Part shown: positions 20,701 to 30,503 of the stretch, piece after piece
Position numbering within the stretch: position 1 is the first letter of the stretch
Layout of the letters: every line of letters starts with the position of its first letter
Assembly: GCA_945643635.1 (NCBI GenBank)
Contig: CALZFC010000019.1
Location: forward strand, 1,102,501 to 1,166,500
Length of the DNA: 64,000 bases
From: Allodiplogaster sudhausi
Lineage: Eukaryota; Nematoda; Chromadorea; Rhabditida; Diplogasteridae
Direction: 5' to 3'
Position numbers and translations under genes: made by a program
The notes under the pieces: generated by a model
What the model was told of the DNA's origin: nothing
The model's database searches: none
What the model saw: the letters and a program-made list of their open reading frames with translations, nothing else

Positions 20701-21375
20701 CATGACAAGTCGGAGAGAGATTCTACTCATCTCTGGCCTTGCATCTTTAGCTGTCTCCATGTCTTTGATATGACGACAAGCTCAGTACATATTTCTCTTT
20801 GTCACCATTTTCTCACGCAACATTCAGATGCTTTTCTTCTCCTTCACTTCACGCTTAAAGTTAGATTCTCAAGAATAAAATAAAAAGTCCAAAAAATGCA
20901 AGCATAGATAAATATCGTGCTCTCACTCGTTCCTTTGTGCTAAATGCTGGACAGAGAGCGTGATAGACTGAGATCGGCGCAGTGAGTACCAAGAAGTATG
21001 TAGCCAGCCCCCCCCCCTCCTTCCATGACTTCACCCCTCCTTCCCTCATCGTCATCCACGGTCCCCTCTTCATGGGAATTCTCCTTTAGTTGACACTTGC
21101 ATTCTTGATGTCCCGAGGCGCGACTGAGAAAGGAACGAGCGAGAACGGAGAACTTCCACTCCAGCATCAATGTTCCACTTCACTAGCAGCATAAAATGCA
21201 CATGGACAATGTTGTCATTTCCTCCGTTTTCCTTTCGGACATTGTCTTTTTTCCTTGTAATTTATTATTTCCTGTCAGCGTAACTCGCTCATGGCTCTAT
21301 CCCCTATGCAGTGAATGAAGTGGAGAGACACTACCGCTTCGTCGCTGTTCAGCCGGACTATACATTTTTGATCAT

Positions 21376-21411
<36 letters not shown>

Positions 21412-22034
21412 TTTTCTCTCTCCCTCTTCCCGCTTTCTCGTTCTCACTATATTCATTCTGTATCTATCCAAACCATTTCCGCTCTTACAACCAAAGTGAA
21501 GGTATCTCTGCCATATCCATCAGCTGAGTTCCTCCTTCCCCGCTTTAGGGATTGAAATAAATGTCAAGAAGGAGATCTTGAAGATAGTAATATTTAGCAA
21601 AGAATTGCACCAATTTTTCTTATTCAGTTGCAGACAACCACATCAAGACTGCGGTAAACGAGCAATTTTATAACATTTGTCCGATTACATCTTACCTTTT
21701 TTACGTATTGCAGAAGTGCTATCGGGTATAGAATTGTTCAGATATATACATACGTCTCATTTTTCGAGGTCATTACTGTCACAGGTGAATTTCTTTTCGT
21801 CAAGTATATTTTTAACAGAGTTCGCTATAACCTTGTATACTTTTGCTCTAAAAAGCTATGCTTTGTAGTTTTGTCTTCATTGGGAGTCCAGAAATTCTAT
21901 TTTTGTAATGCTATATTTCAATTAATTTTTTGAATGAAGAAATACGTAAGAATAGGACGTACGTCATCGGTGACGGTGTTCATCTTGATGTTGACCTGCT
22001 CGAGGGTCTCGGGGATGTCGTCGGAGCCTTCCAT
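14924..22034 (-). CDS. ric-4: SNAP-25 family t-SNARE (RIC-4 ortholog)
   Basis: The neuronal plasma-membrane SNARE that pairs with syntaxin and synaptobrevin for synaptic vesicle fusion. Minus-strand exons: first exon 21963-22034 (or 16944-16997), then 16436-16526, 16146-16263, 15489-15623, 15248-15296, 15067-15162, 14924-14989; all phases agree. The product is 208 residues from the distal start, or 202 from the proximal one. The first SNARE helix includes [20 protein letters not shown] and [17 protein letters not shown]. The cysteine-rich palmitoylation patch is CCGLC. The linker carries [19 protein letters not shown]. The second SNARE helix runs from [18 protein letters not shown] to the C terminus. 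The match to C. elegans RIC-4, as I remember it, is almost continuous. The 5 kb first intron is packed with GA/CT repeats. Confidence 0.95.
15716..16140. repeat. (GA)n-rich tract in a SNAP-25 intron
   Basis: About 420 bp of GA-rich, partly interrupted microsatellite (AGAGAC and AGAGAT variants) filling most of the intron between SNAP-25 exons 3 and 4. On the sense strand of the gene it is CT-rich. It creates a 280-codon Leu/Ser open frame that is not a protein. Confidence 0.9.
16944..16997 (-). CDS. ric-4: SNAP-25/RIC-4 proximal alternative first exon
   Basis: 18 codons, [18 protein letters not shown], ending at a GTCAGG donor and joining in phase 0 to the common second exon about 420 bp downstream. 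It has no acceptor just before its Met, so it needs its own promoter inside the long first intron, or a 5' leader. A GC-rich stretch of about 120 bp (17020-17140) lies just upstream and may be that promoter. Confidence 0.65.
17697..17796. repeat. (GA)n microsatellite
   Basis: GA/GAAA tract in the long first intron of the SNAP-25 gene, ending in about 35 bp of uninterrupted GA. Confidence 0.9.
19098..19139. repeat. 21 bp tandem duplication
   Basis: Two exact copies of TGCTTATTCGTATCGGCATGG, head to tail, in the SNAP-25 first intron. Confidence 0.85.
19195..19313. repeat. (GA)n/(GGGA)n tract
   Basis: Interrupted GA microsatellite with GGGAG and ACAG variants in the SNAP-25 first intron. Confidence 0.85.
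19947..20022. repeat. (GA)n tract
   Basis: GA microsatellite with GACAGAGACAG interruptions in the SNAP-25 first intron. Confidence 0.85.
20652..20698. repeat. (CT)n tract
   Basis: CT dinucleotide array in the SNAP-25 first intron; a second pure CT array of about 35 bp lies at 21378-21412. Confidence 0.85.
21963..22034 (-). CDS. ric-4: SNAP-25/RIC-4 distal alternative first exon
   Basis: 24 codons, [18 protein letters not shown] to TDD, ending at a GTACGT donor. The sequence resembles the N terminus of the main C. elegans RIC-4 isoform and joins in phase 0 to the exon at 16526. It implies a promoter upstream of 22034. Confidence 0.85.
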
Positions 22035-24538
22035 CTATCTTCTCTTCTCACTTCACGAAGAGCTGCCGCCGGTTCAGGAGAGGAAAAGGGAAGATCGGCT
22101 GCTTCGGCCTGCAATCAAAAGCATCTCTCTACTCTCTACTCCATCTCTCTCTTCCTGAAACTATTCAACTCGCCCTCTCTGTTCTCTCCTCACCCTCTCT
22201 CCCTCTTTGTCCTCTCCTCACCCTCTCACTCTCTCTCCTCTCTAAATCTCCGCTCGCTTCCTCGTCTCATTACGTATGCGAGCCTGTGGTCGACTGCGGG
22301 GGAACGGGGCTGTGCAAACACGCCTTGGCTACGGCACAGAAGCAATCCATCCATGGCACTTTATTTTGTTCTTTCCCTCCCTCCGCCTTGCCTTTCAGCA
22401 AGTAAAGCGCTATATTTATACATACATACATACATACCATGTACATATTTCTGTTGTTTCTCTCATCGGTTTGACAGTAATTCGTCCAAACAAATGCAGC
22501 AGTTATGAACAAATGCGAACTCCCATCAATTAAGATTAAATCTTCATTATTTGATTAGGATACAGATATGAATCTGTCAATCAATTCCGGTGGCAATTTT
22601 GAAGTCTGGTGGTAACCGAGAGAATTAATTCGTTTCAATTCTTCTGCTTGTTTTCTTTTGGTAGTTCAAAAGGGGGAAAACAAGACTACCTCGTTCGGAG
22701 ACTTTGCTCAGTGCCGTGGAGGAGAGCAGCGCCGTCCAAGGACCCTCTGAAGAATTATGATAGAATTATTCAGGCAGTACTTAATTAGGAAACATGAGAC
22801 AAATTAAAGCGAAATTAGTTCACACAAAAAAATGATTGGAGTTGTAGCACGGGCCATGAGGGAGAACGGTGGAAGAATGAATGGGGAGCAATGCAAATGA
22901 ATGGGAGTTCACTTGGGCCATTTCGGCAAGCTGATTGGAATCTAAAGAGCGGGGCAAACTCATGACAATGAAATATTCATAATCTTGTTTTTAAACGTCA
23001 GCAATGGAGAGAGAACAGCTCGTAAACAAATTCAAAACATAAGGCTCAGGAACTACTCCTTTGAAAACTATTCTATTTGATGTTTGACGACAGTCTCTTT
23101 GACATGAGTCATGCCATGAAATTAATAATATCAATGCCATCTTTCAGCGGCGAAAAGAGTTTTGCAGGAAGGAGATAGCGGAGCACAAAAACTAGCGAAA
23201 AGTAAATGAAAAAATGAAGGAAAAGCGAGGAAGAGAGACAGACAGAGATAGAGGGAGAGAGAGAAAGAGATAAACGGAGAACGAGAGAAAGAACGAAATC
23301 AATGTTAATGAAAGGAAGATGTTGAAAAATGACCATGAGGCAAAAGGAGGACTCTAATTTCACTGGAGAGCTATTGAGTGTGTTCGATGATTTCTGGAGG
23401 TTTTCTTTCGATGAAAATTCGTGGAGGAAGTGGAAGGAGAAGTAGTAGAAGACGATGATGAGTGGGCAGAATAGGGACGCATTATGTCGAAGGGGCTTCT
23501 ATGAAGGGCAGATGAGAGGGAAAGACTATGAGAAACAGAGAGGGAGAGAGAGAAAGAGACGGACAGAGAGAGAGGAGGGGGGGAGGAGGTAGAGTGGGAA
23601 AGAGAGAGACAGGGGTGAACAGAGAGAGGAAGAAAAAGGGGATAGAAGAGACAGAAGCCAGCTTCGCATGTGTTCGTCGGCGAGATCGATGAGTGGGGCC
23701 GAAGAGACAAAAAGTAAGTTTCACTGCGCAGGAGAGCGAAGGCTGCACGAGACGAAGCAATCGAGTTACGCAAGAGATGCCGTGAAAGGCAGAGGAAGTG
23801 GAGCCGCTTGAGATGGAGAATTAGGGAAGAGCGGGGTGACTAACGCATGGAAACAGCAAGAACTTACATCGAAGAAAGCACGCTTCTTCATTCCATTTGT
23901 CATCTGGGAAAGTGCGAGAAATTGGACGGAAACGATCACGCACGACGTCGAAAGCAAACGTGTTTGAAAAAATCATCGTCAAAACATATCTTCGTACTTC
24001 TTTTAAATATCATAAAATGGAATTAATATATAAATGAAGAAATTAACATAAGAAGAGTGAATGAAGCTGTGGAAGAGAAGAATAGCCAGCAAAAGGTGAC
24101 TTCTATGTACCTCTGCGGGGAGTCTGGAAATGAGTGCTGCCGTGAGCGGCGTCTGAGCGACGTGGTTATTTCTCTTTCTTCCTCACACTCTCCATTCTTT
24201 ATTTCTCTGTCTCTCTCTTCTCTCTCGCTCTCTCTCTCTATTTCTCTGTCTTTCTCTTCTCTCCCGTTCTCTCGATATCTCTCTTCATCCCCCTATCTCG
24301 CTATCCTCATCGCAGTCTCCACAACTTCCCTTCGTTATCCGTTTTCGTCTTTCCTGCTTTCCATTCAATATCTGCCTACCTTCTCCCTCTTTTATCGTCA
24401 TAGAGAATGTACATGTATTCGAACGTTACAAGGGAGTACTTCCTTCCGCTCTCAAATGGAGGCTGCGCAATTTTAAGAAAAAGTGGATAGAAGCCTGGCG
24501 ATATTTATAAATGTACGTGCCAAAGCTCAAGCTTATTG

Positions 24539-24582
24539 AGATATGTATTTGTGTACATATGTATGTACACAAATACATATCT
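24539..24582. repeat. Perfect 21 bp palindrome with 2 nt centre
   Basis: Left arm 24539-24559 and right arm 24562-24582 are exact reverse complements around a TG centre; the arm core is TGTATTTGTGTACATA. The next 80 bp are rich in ATGTATGTA/TACATA words. It lies in gene-free DNA. It could be a cruciform-forming sequence or the remains of a small inverted-repeat element. Confidence 0.85.
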
Positions 24583-25084
24583 GTATATATGCATGTATGT
24601 ACCTACATATGCACGCTAATACAAATATACATTCATATGTTTCTATGTATATATAAAACAAAAGAGATGAATTTGTGGAAATAGTCACAAAAGATTATAA
24701 AAGAAATGCGATCCTTCCAGATGAACCGGATTCATGTCCATGTATGTATGTAGGTTTGAACGATTTTGAAATCCGGAAGTGAAAGGCATCGCGTTTCTGA
24801 AACGCAGAGGGAAGCCACTGAAAAAGAACCCGTGTGGGTGTAGTTTATAAACGGCAAAGGAAAGGTCATTCTAAGTTAGATCTGTTCGGAATCTCTGATT
24901 GTGAGAGGCCAGGAAGATTGGGTTGTTGTGTGCATGTCCAAAGAGAGAGAGAGAGAAAAGAGGGAGAGAGACGACGAATCTGATGGAGAGCGAGTACCCT
25001 AGGTAAAGCATATGGGAGAGAACCTTAGAGACAACGTACGTGAGAAGTGCTGGAGAAAGAAACATAGAGCGAGATGGAGAGATG

Positions 25085-25117
25085 AAAGGAGAGAGAAAGA
25101 GAGCGAGAGAGAGAGAG

Positions 25118-25153
<36 letters not shown>
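25085..25153. repeat. (GA)n microsatellite
   Basis: Mostly pure GA repeat with AGAGCGAG and GCAAG interruptions, in gene-free DNA. Confidence 0.85.
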
Positions 25154-25156
<3 letters not shown>

Positions 25157-25883
25157 CTAAACGGGAAAAGATTGAAGAGGAGATGCATGTTCCGCTTCTC
25201 CAATCTCCTAATCTTTCGAGCTGTCTGAAGCAAGCACCAAACATACGCGCCTGGAGCAGCCAATAAAGAAAGCGAAGGAATTCCATGAGGAGGGAGAGTC
25301 TGTGAAGAAAGAGGACGGCGATAGAGAAAGAAAGCAGTATCGTGTGCTATAACAATAAAAAAGAAAAGGGACAAGTCAGAGAAACATTATGAGATAGAGA
25401 GTCAGTGTGAGAGAGAAGCAGACACAGAGAGAATTTTCGGCATTCGAGCTGAAGTCCCTGAGGCCTGCTGGTAGGAAAGAGAAGAGATTAAGACGTGACA
25501 GGAGCCTGGCAAGGATGGCAGGTATCACTATGGCTCACACGGACACCCGAAGATGGCACTCACCTTGGAGACGTGAGGAGAGAGGAGATTGGCAGAAATA
25601 GAGAGAGAGAGAGAGAGAAGAGAGAGAAGAGCGATAAGAGGGAGAAGAGAGAGAAGAGATAATAGAAAGTGGAAACAGATGATTGAGATATGGCTAGGAC
25701 TAATCTGCAGAGAAAACCGGCAGAGATATACAAGAGGTCGAAAGGAGACTGCAGCTTAAAGAAGCGAGAAAAGAGTGGGAGGAAAAAGTCGCGCGGCCAG
25801 CGGAAACAGAAAAGAAGAAGAAGGACGAAAGTGATGTCACGCACCTGGCATAGAAGCAGATTTGATCATGCAATAAAGGATGG

Positions 25884-25884
<1 letters not shown>

Positions 25885-25923
<39 letters not shown>

Positions 25924-26010
25924 AGGCAGAGAGGGAGTGAGAGAGAGTGAGAGAGATGGAGAAGGAGGCAGAGAAGGAGTGAGAGAGAGTGAGAGAGAAA
26001 GAGTGATATG
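25885..26010. repeat. (GA)n tract with a duplicated segment
   Basis: About 35 bp of pure GA followed by two near-identical copies of a GGAGGCAGAGAGGGAGTGAG-like unit, each trailed by GAGAGAGTGAGAGAG. Confidence 0.8.
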
Positions 26011-26172
26011 ACTAGAAGAATGATAAAGAGGGATAAGGGTCGAAGTGTCGAAATGAACAGAATTCTCGAATGGGGTACGCCCTAGGACGGCCTTCTCTTT
26101 TTTCCATTCATCCATTCTTCTCTTTATCCTTTCATCCTTCCTGAACGCCACGCACAGACTCAATTGGCTGTT

Positions 26173-26220
<48 letters not shown>

Positions 26221-27121
26221 TTTATATGTTACTTCATTTTCGATCTCCCCTCTCTTTCCTTATTTATTTCCATTTCACTCGTTCCGTCTCCCTCTCTCTC
26301 TCTCTCCTTCTCTCCGCTCTCTCTCTCTCTTTCTCTCTCCCTCTCCGTGTCTCTCTCTCTCTCTGTCTCTCGCTCTCTCTCCCACTTGGCGCGCCAAACA
26401 ACTTGCCAAATGCGCCAGCTTCATCGCCGCCAAAGTTGGCTGCGAGACATCAGAGACTAAGAAGAATGAAAGGCGACACTCCAGAATATGTGGAGATGGG
26501 GGAGGTTGAGGGGTACAAAGAGAATTGAGGTTGAGGGGTAGAAAGAGAATTGAGGGGGAGGGGTAGAAAGCACTCCACAACACTTTTATATGTAACTCGG
26601 AAACCAAATCTAACATGGGAATGTCAATTGATGGCGTGAGAATGAAAGAATTTTTAATTTCATTTCATCTCAAGTATTCGTTGAAAATGCAACATGGGTC
26701 AAGCATTTTCGAGAAAGGGAAGGCTTGCTGAATGAGAGAGAATGAAGAGATGATGAGAGCAGGGGCGCTTGCCTTCACGGGCCGAGGAATCACAAATTGA
26801 CGAGAGAGAAAGAGAGACAGACAGGCAGAGATAGAGAGAGAGAGAGAGAGAGGACAGAGAGAGATAGCAATGTGAATAGAACGTCGACGAACGACGATGG
26901 CACGGATGGATTGTGAGTGCTCTCTCCCTCTGTCTCTCTGCTCGTCCACACTCTCTCATTCTCCTGTTTCTTTCTCTGTCATCTCCTATCACTCCGTACT
27001 CTCTCTCTCTTTCTCTGCTCCAGCTTGCGCTGCCTTGTCCATGCTCTTATTTCCATCTTTGCAGTCTACTGCCGTCTGCATTCATCGATCCTTCTGAAGA
27101 GACGAGGGAGGGCTAGACAAG

Positions 27122-27143
27122 AGAGAGTGAGAGGGAGAAAGAA

Positions 27144-27180
<37 letters not shown>

Positions 27181-27186
27181 AAGAGA

Positions 27187-27218
<32 letters not shown>

Positions 27219-27237
27219 AAGAAAGAGAGAAAGACTA
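27122..27237. repeat. (GA)n/(GAAA)n tract
   Basis: GA array interrupted by regular GAAAGAG steps, in gene-free DNA. Confidence 0.85.
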
Positions 27238-28437
27238 GAAAGACAGAATGAGGAAGAGAAAGCTTTCTGGCAGTGGCGCCCTCCTCTTCACTTGAAAAGG
27301 CGAATGGGCTGCCTCAGGGCTTTTCTTTTCACTTTCTTTCCTTGTCTTCCTTCCCTGCCATCGGACGCGCACACAACACATCCACCCAGCACAGCCGAAG
27401 AGAATCCCCTGGGAATGCCCCCCCCCCCTCTCGGCCTATGGAATTGCGGAGGAAAGGCCAATGAAACGCTCAATGTTTCAACGAAAACTGAGGACGCTAA
27501 TTTTTTATGTCCCAAGTTTGTGTCTTTTCCTCATCATTTTCCTTCCTTATGTTGCAAGCCTCTCTCTCTCTCCCTTTCTCATTCTCTCACCCTTTTTCAC
27601 TCGATCTCACTATCTCGCTCTCTATCAATTTCTCTCACTCTTTCTAACTCCCTAACTCTTTCTACATCTCTCTGTTAATTTGCCAGCCCGTGCCAGGTAT
27701 GGTAGTCCCTTTCAGTGGCACAGAGTTTCAGATACTCGGACTTCTCTCCTTTTCTTCTCCAACTTCCACAATGTTCCTCGTGTTCTTTGTCCGAACAAAA
27801 TTAAATTTTGATTCAGCACCGAGAATGGAACGACGATTCAATGGTGGCTGGCTGTCTCGTTTTCGTCGATTGAAACAGGGAACAGGAAGAACGAGGGAGA
27901 GGGAGAAGAGAAAGATAAAGAAGTAAAAGAATTTGTCAATGGAAACTGGGAGAGAAACAGCTTATTAGACGAGGTAACAAAGGAAATGGAGGATAATCGA
28001 AACTCAGTCAGATAAAACGTGGGTGGAAAATAGTGATAAAAAGGAGAAACAGAGAATGAAGACAAGGAAAACCAGAGTAGAGCAATAATAAAATCACAAG
28101 TCCAGTAAAACATCTGCTGTTCAACTGACGCCATCCATTGGCGTAATCTCGTTTATTTCTTCTCGGTAGCACAATTTTAATCGCCAACTATGACAAACGG
28201 TTGTACATGGACATCACTGTGGTTCACATCCTTGTAATGACTTCTTGTTAGAATGAAATTGACAAAACATGTAGGCTCTCGCTCATCGTATGAAAAAGAG
28301 AGAAACAAATAAAACAATACGTTTATTGGCAGAAAGAAAAGCGAGTTTAGTGTGGATGGGAGCAGATTAAAGAAGGACGTTAGAAGGGATCTCTCCTTTC
28401 GGTTACGGCAGCACAGCTACAGTACCCACTAAGCCTT

Positions 28438-29985
28438 CTACTCCCAATCGTATGGATATTCCTCGACGCCGAGGTTGACGATAGCCTGGCGAAGAAGCTT
28501 GTATATCTGATCGTAGTTGGGAGTCTCGAAGAACGTGCAATTGTCGACGATGCTTAAAGAGCGAAACTTTAAATAATCAATAGTCAATAATCAATTTTTA
28601 ATTTTAAAGTATAATATCACTATTTGCTGCCGACGCATAAGCTGAAAACTCGAAGGAATAGCCGTACGTCATGATCTGTGGATACTCGCGAGGACAGCCG
28701 GCAAAGAGTTCGTTGGAGAAGGGAGGGTCACGGGCCCTCTTCTTGAACTCGCCGACCCAGTTCATCTCCGTGATGCTCTTCCACGGGATCTCGCCCGTTG
28801 TAAGCTCGACCTTGGAGAGAGAAGGTGGCTGAAGATAAGCAAGAGACTGCAAGAACCTGCATGTACAGCCAGCTTTCCACGTCATCCTTACGGCAGAGCT
28901 CGCGGCTGACATGGCAGGCAATGGGCGCGTAGCGGACGGTGCCGCGGAAGCCGGCGGTCGAGCGCGGCCGGCGCATCACTCCCTGCTCGTTCGTGAACTT
29001 CCGACACATCCCGAAGTCCAGCACGTACACCTGAGGAGTGGGCAATGGCGACAAGATGGAATCTTTAGGAGGCAAGTTGGAATGGATAACGACTGCCTGG
29101 CTGGCCACACCTTGCGCAGCTCGCCCAGCTCGGCTCGGCCGACGGTGTAGTTCGGAGGCTTGACGTCCCGATGCAGGTAGCCGATGCTGTGCAGATCTGA
29201 CAAAGATAAGTCTTATTTTTGATTTTATTATATAAAAAGATCTTATTGCCTGAGTATACCAACTCGACAGACTTTACAACTAAAAAAAAACTAATATCAC
29301 AGTTGATATTCAAATGTGTATTAGCACTAGCCTTCAAGTGCCTCCAGGGTCTGGATGCCAACGGAGAGGGCGGTGCCCATGGACATGTGGCCGGCTGGCG
29401 ACTCCTTCCGCAGGTCCTGCAGCGATTTCCCCACCAGAGTCATCACCACGTAGTTGAACGACCCGACTCGGCCCTTCAATCAAATAAAGATTTTATTGAT
29501 AACATAAATGAAATATAGCACGATCGATAGACCTTATCTTCAATCTTGCAGAAATGACGGCCGCCTCTCTTGCCCAGCTCGGTCAGCACCGTCACTTCCA
29601 TCCTCAGCACCTGCAAGAAACAGTAAACTCATACATGACTGAGTCAATATTCTATCTTAATATAAATATAAATAAGGATGTCTAGAATGTTCTCTGCTAG
29701 CCTGGAGCTTCTCGTCGGTTGCTTCGACCTTGAGGGCGAAGTTGCGGTCGGCGAGGAGCGCCTTGACGTCTTCTCGGATGTCCTTGACTCTGTACACGGC
29801 TCCGAAGCCGCCTTCGCCCAGCTTGCGCTCGATCTGCCATCGCTCCACCTACAACACAAGAGTCAAGTCAATAATGGTCATTATTCTTTTTTTTTGTTTC
29901 GAGCTACACAGTTTAATTCTAAAGAACCAATGTAATATATATATATATATACCTTAACGCCTGGATCAAGTTGAATGAGCTCCAT
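28438..29985 (-). CDS. Tau-tubulin-kinase-like (CK1 superfamily) protein kinase, nematode type
   Basis: A CK1/TTBK-family Ser/Thr kinase; this family is greatly expanded in nematodes, where many members act in the germ line (family knowledge). Exons, minus strand: 29953-29985, 29702-29848, 29533-29610, 29332-29473, 29111-29196, 28857-29030, 28635-28810, 28438-28552, giving 316 residues in one consistent frame. Visible motifs: GEGGFGAVY loop, ALKVE lysine, YLHRDVKPPNYTVG catalytic loop, LDFGMCRKF, and the CK1-type TVRYAPIACH in place of APE. The C-terminal EVPYDQIY-like tail ends YPYDWE. Two introns need GC donors (CAG|GCTAGC after 29702 and AAG|GCTAGT after 29332). The start at 29985 is the Met nearest the kinase domain. 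The frame stays open upstream to a possible acceptor near 30059, so the N terminus may be longer. The gene is divergent from the legumain gene, with about 520 bp between start codons. Confidence 0.9.
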
Positions 29986-30241
29986 GGACAGATTGTCCAA
30001 AGTCGCCCGTCCAGAGCAGAAAGCGCGAGGTGAAATGAAGAACTTGTCAGCATTTTCCTGTTTTCGTAACAAATTTAGCAGATATAAAATGTTAAATTTA
30101 AATACACTTAGAAGGGCAGATTCATGTGAAATGAGATTTTCGTTCCTGTTAGATGGGAAAGAGATAAAAAAGAAGTTTAGTCTTTGATTGGCATCGACCA
30201 TAGAGTGCAGGAAACTGGTGACCTCAGCATTCCGGGGTCCT

Positions 30242-30301
30242 GATCATGCAATATCATGTGAAGCACACCGATATCATGCAATATCATGTGAAGCACACCG
30301 A
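30242..30301. repeat. 30 bp tandem duplication in the divergent promoter region
   Basis: Two near-exact head-to-tail copies of a 30 bp unit containing CATGCAATATCATGTGAAGC. Each copy contains two ATCATG words and the palindrome-like CATG, so it could act as a duplicated binding site. Confidence 0.85.
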
Positions 30302-30480
30302 ATGGTACGGAAAGTGATACGAAACGAGATAAAAGGAGACCAAGGAGAGCAATCATTCTAGTCCTTGGCATCGGAAATCTTGCTCGGATATTTCGGTTTT
30401 TAATCCTCTTTTTATCTTTGTAATTCATTTTATTACGTTTATCGCATTATCATTAGAGAAGAACATATCTAGTTTATCAT

Positions 30481-30493
30481 TTTATTTTTGCAG
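30481..30493 (+). promoter_or_regulatory. Probable trans-splice acceptor before legumain
   Basis: TTTATTTTTGCAG ends 10 nt before the legumain ATG at 30504. It is a strong nematode acceptor with no obvious upstream exon, as expected for spliced-leader addition. A normal 5' UTR intron cannot be excluded. Confidence 0.6.
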
Positions 30494-30503
30494 AAAAGGA
30501 ATA

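Larger units (their letters stand above)
22035..28437. other. 6.4 kb without a recognised gene; dense simple repeats
   Basis: Upstream of the SNAP-25 distal start and downstream of the TTBK-like gene. I found no frame with domain-like composition or paired splice sites. Repeated (GA)n/(CT)n blocks lie at about 24170-24280, 25085-25150, 25595-25660, 25885-26005, 26178-26218, 26284-26380, 26815-26870 and 27125-27235. Three imperfect tandem copies of an approximately 27 bp GA-rich unit lie at about 26500-26570. A palindrome at 24539-24582 is listed separately. Promoter elements of the SNAP-25 gene should lie at the left end. Confidence 0.5.
29986..30503. promoter_or_regulatory. Divergent intergenic region between TTBK-like kinase and legumain
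   Basis: 518 bp between two start codons on opposite strands, so it should contain both promoters. It holds a 30 bp tandem duplication (30242-30301) and the acceptor before the legumain start. I see no recognisable binding motif. Confidence 0.5.

Noticed and set aside
25837..27678. Many overlapping Ser/Leu/Pro- or Arg/Glu-rich frames between 22 and 28 kb
   Set aside because: Low-complexity (GA)n/(CT)n sequence is open in most frames on both strands; none has domain-like composition or paired splice sites.
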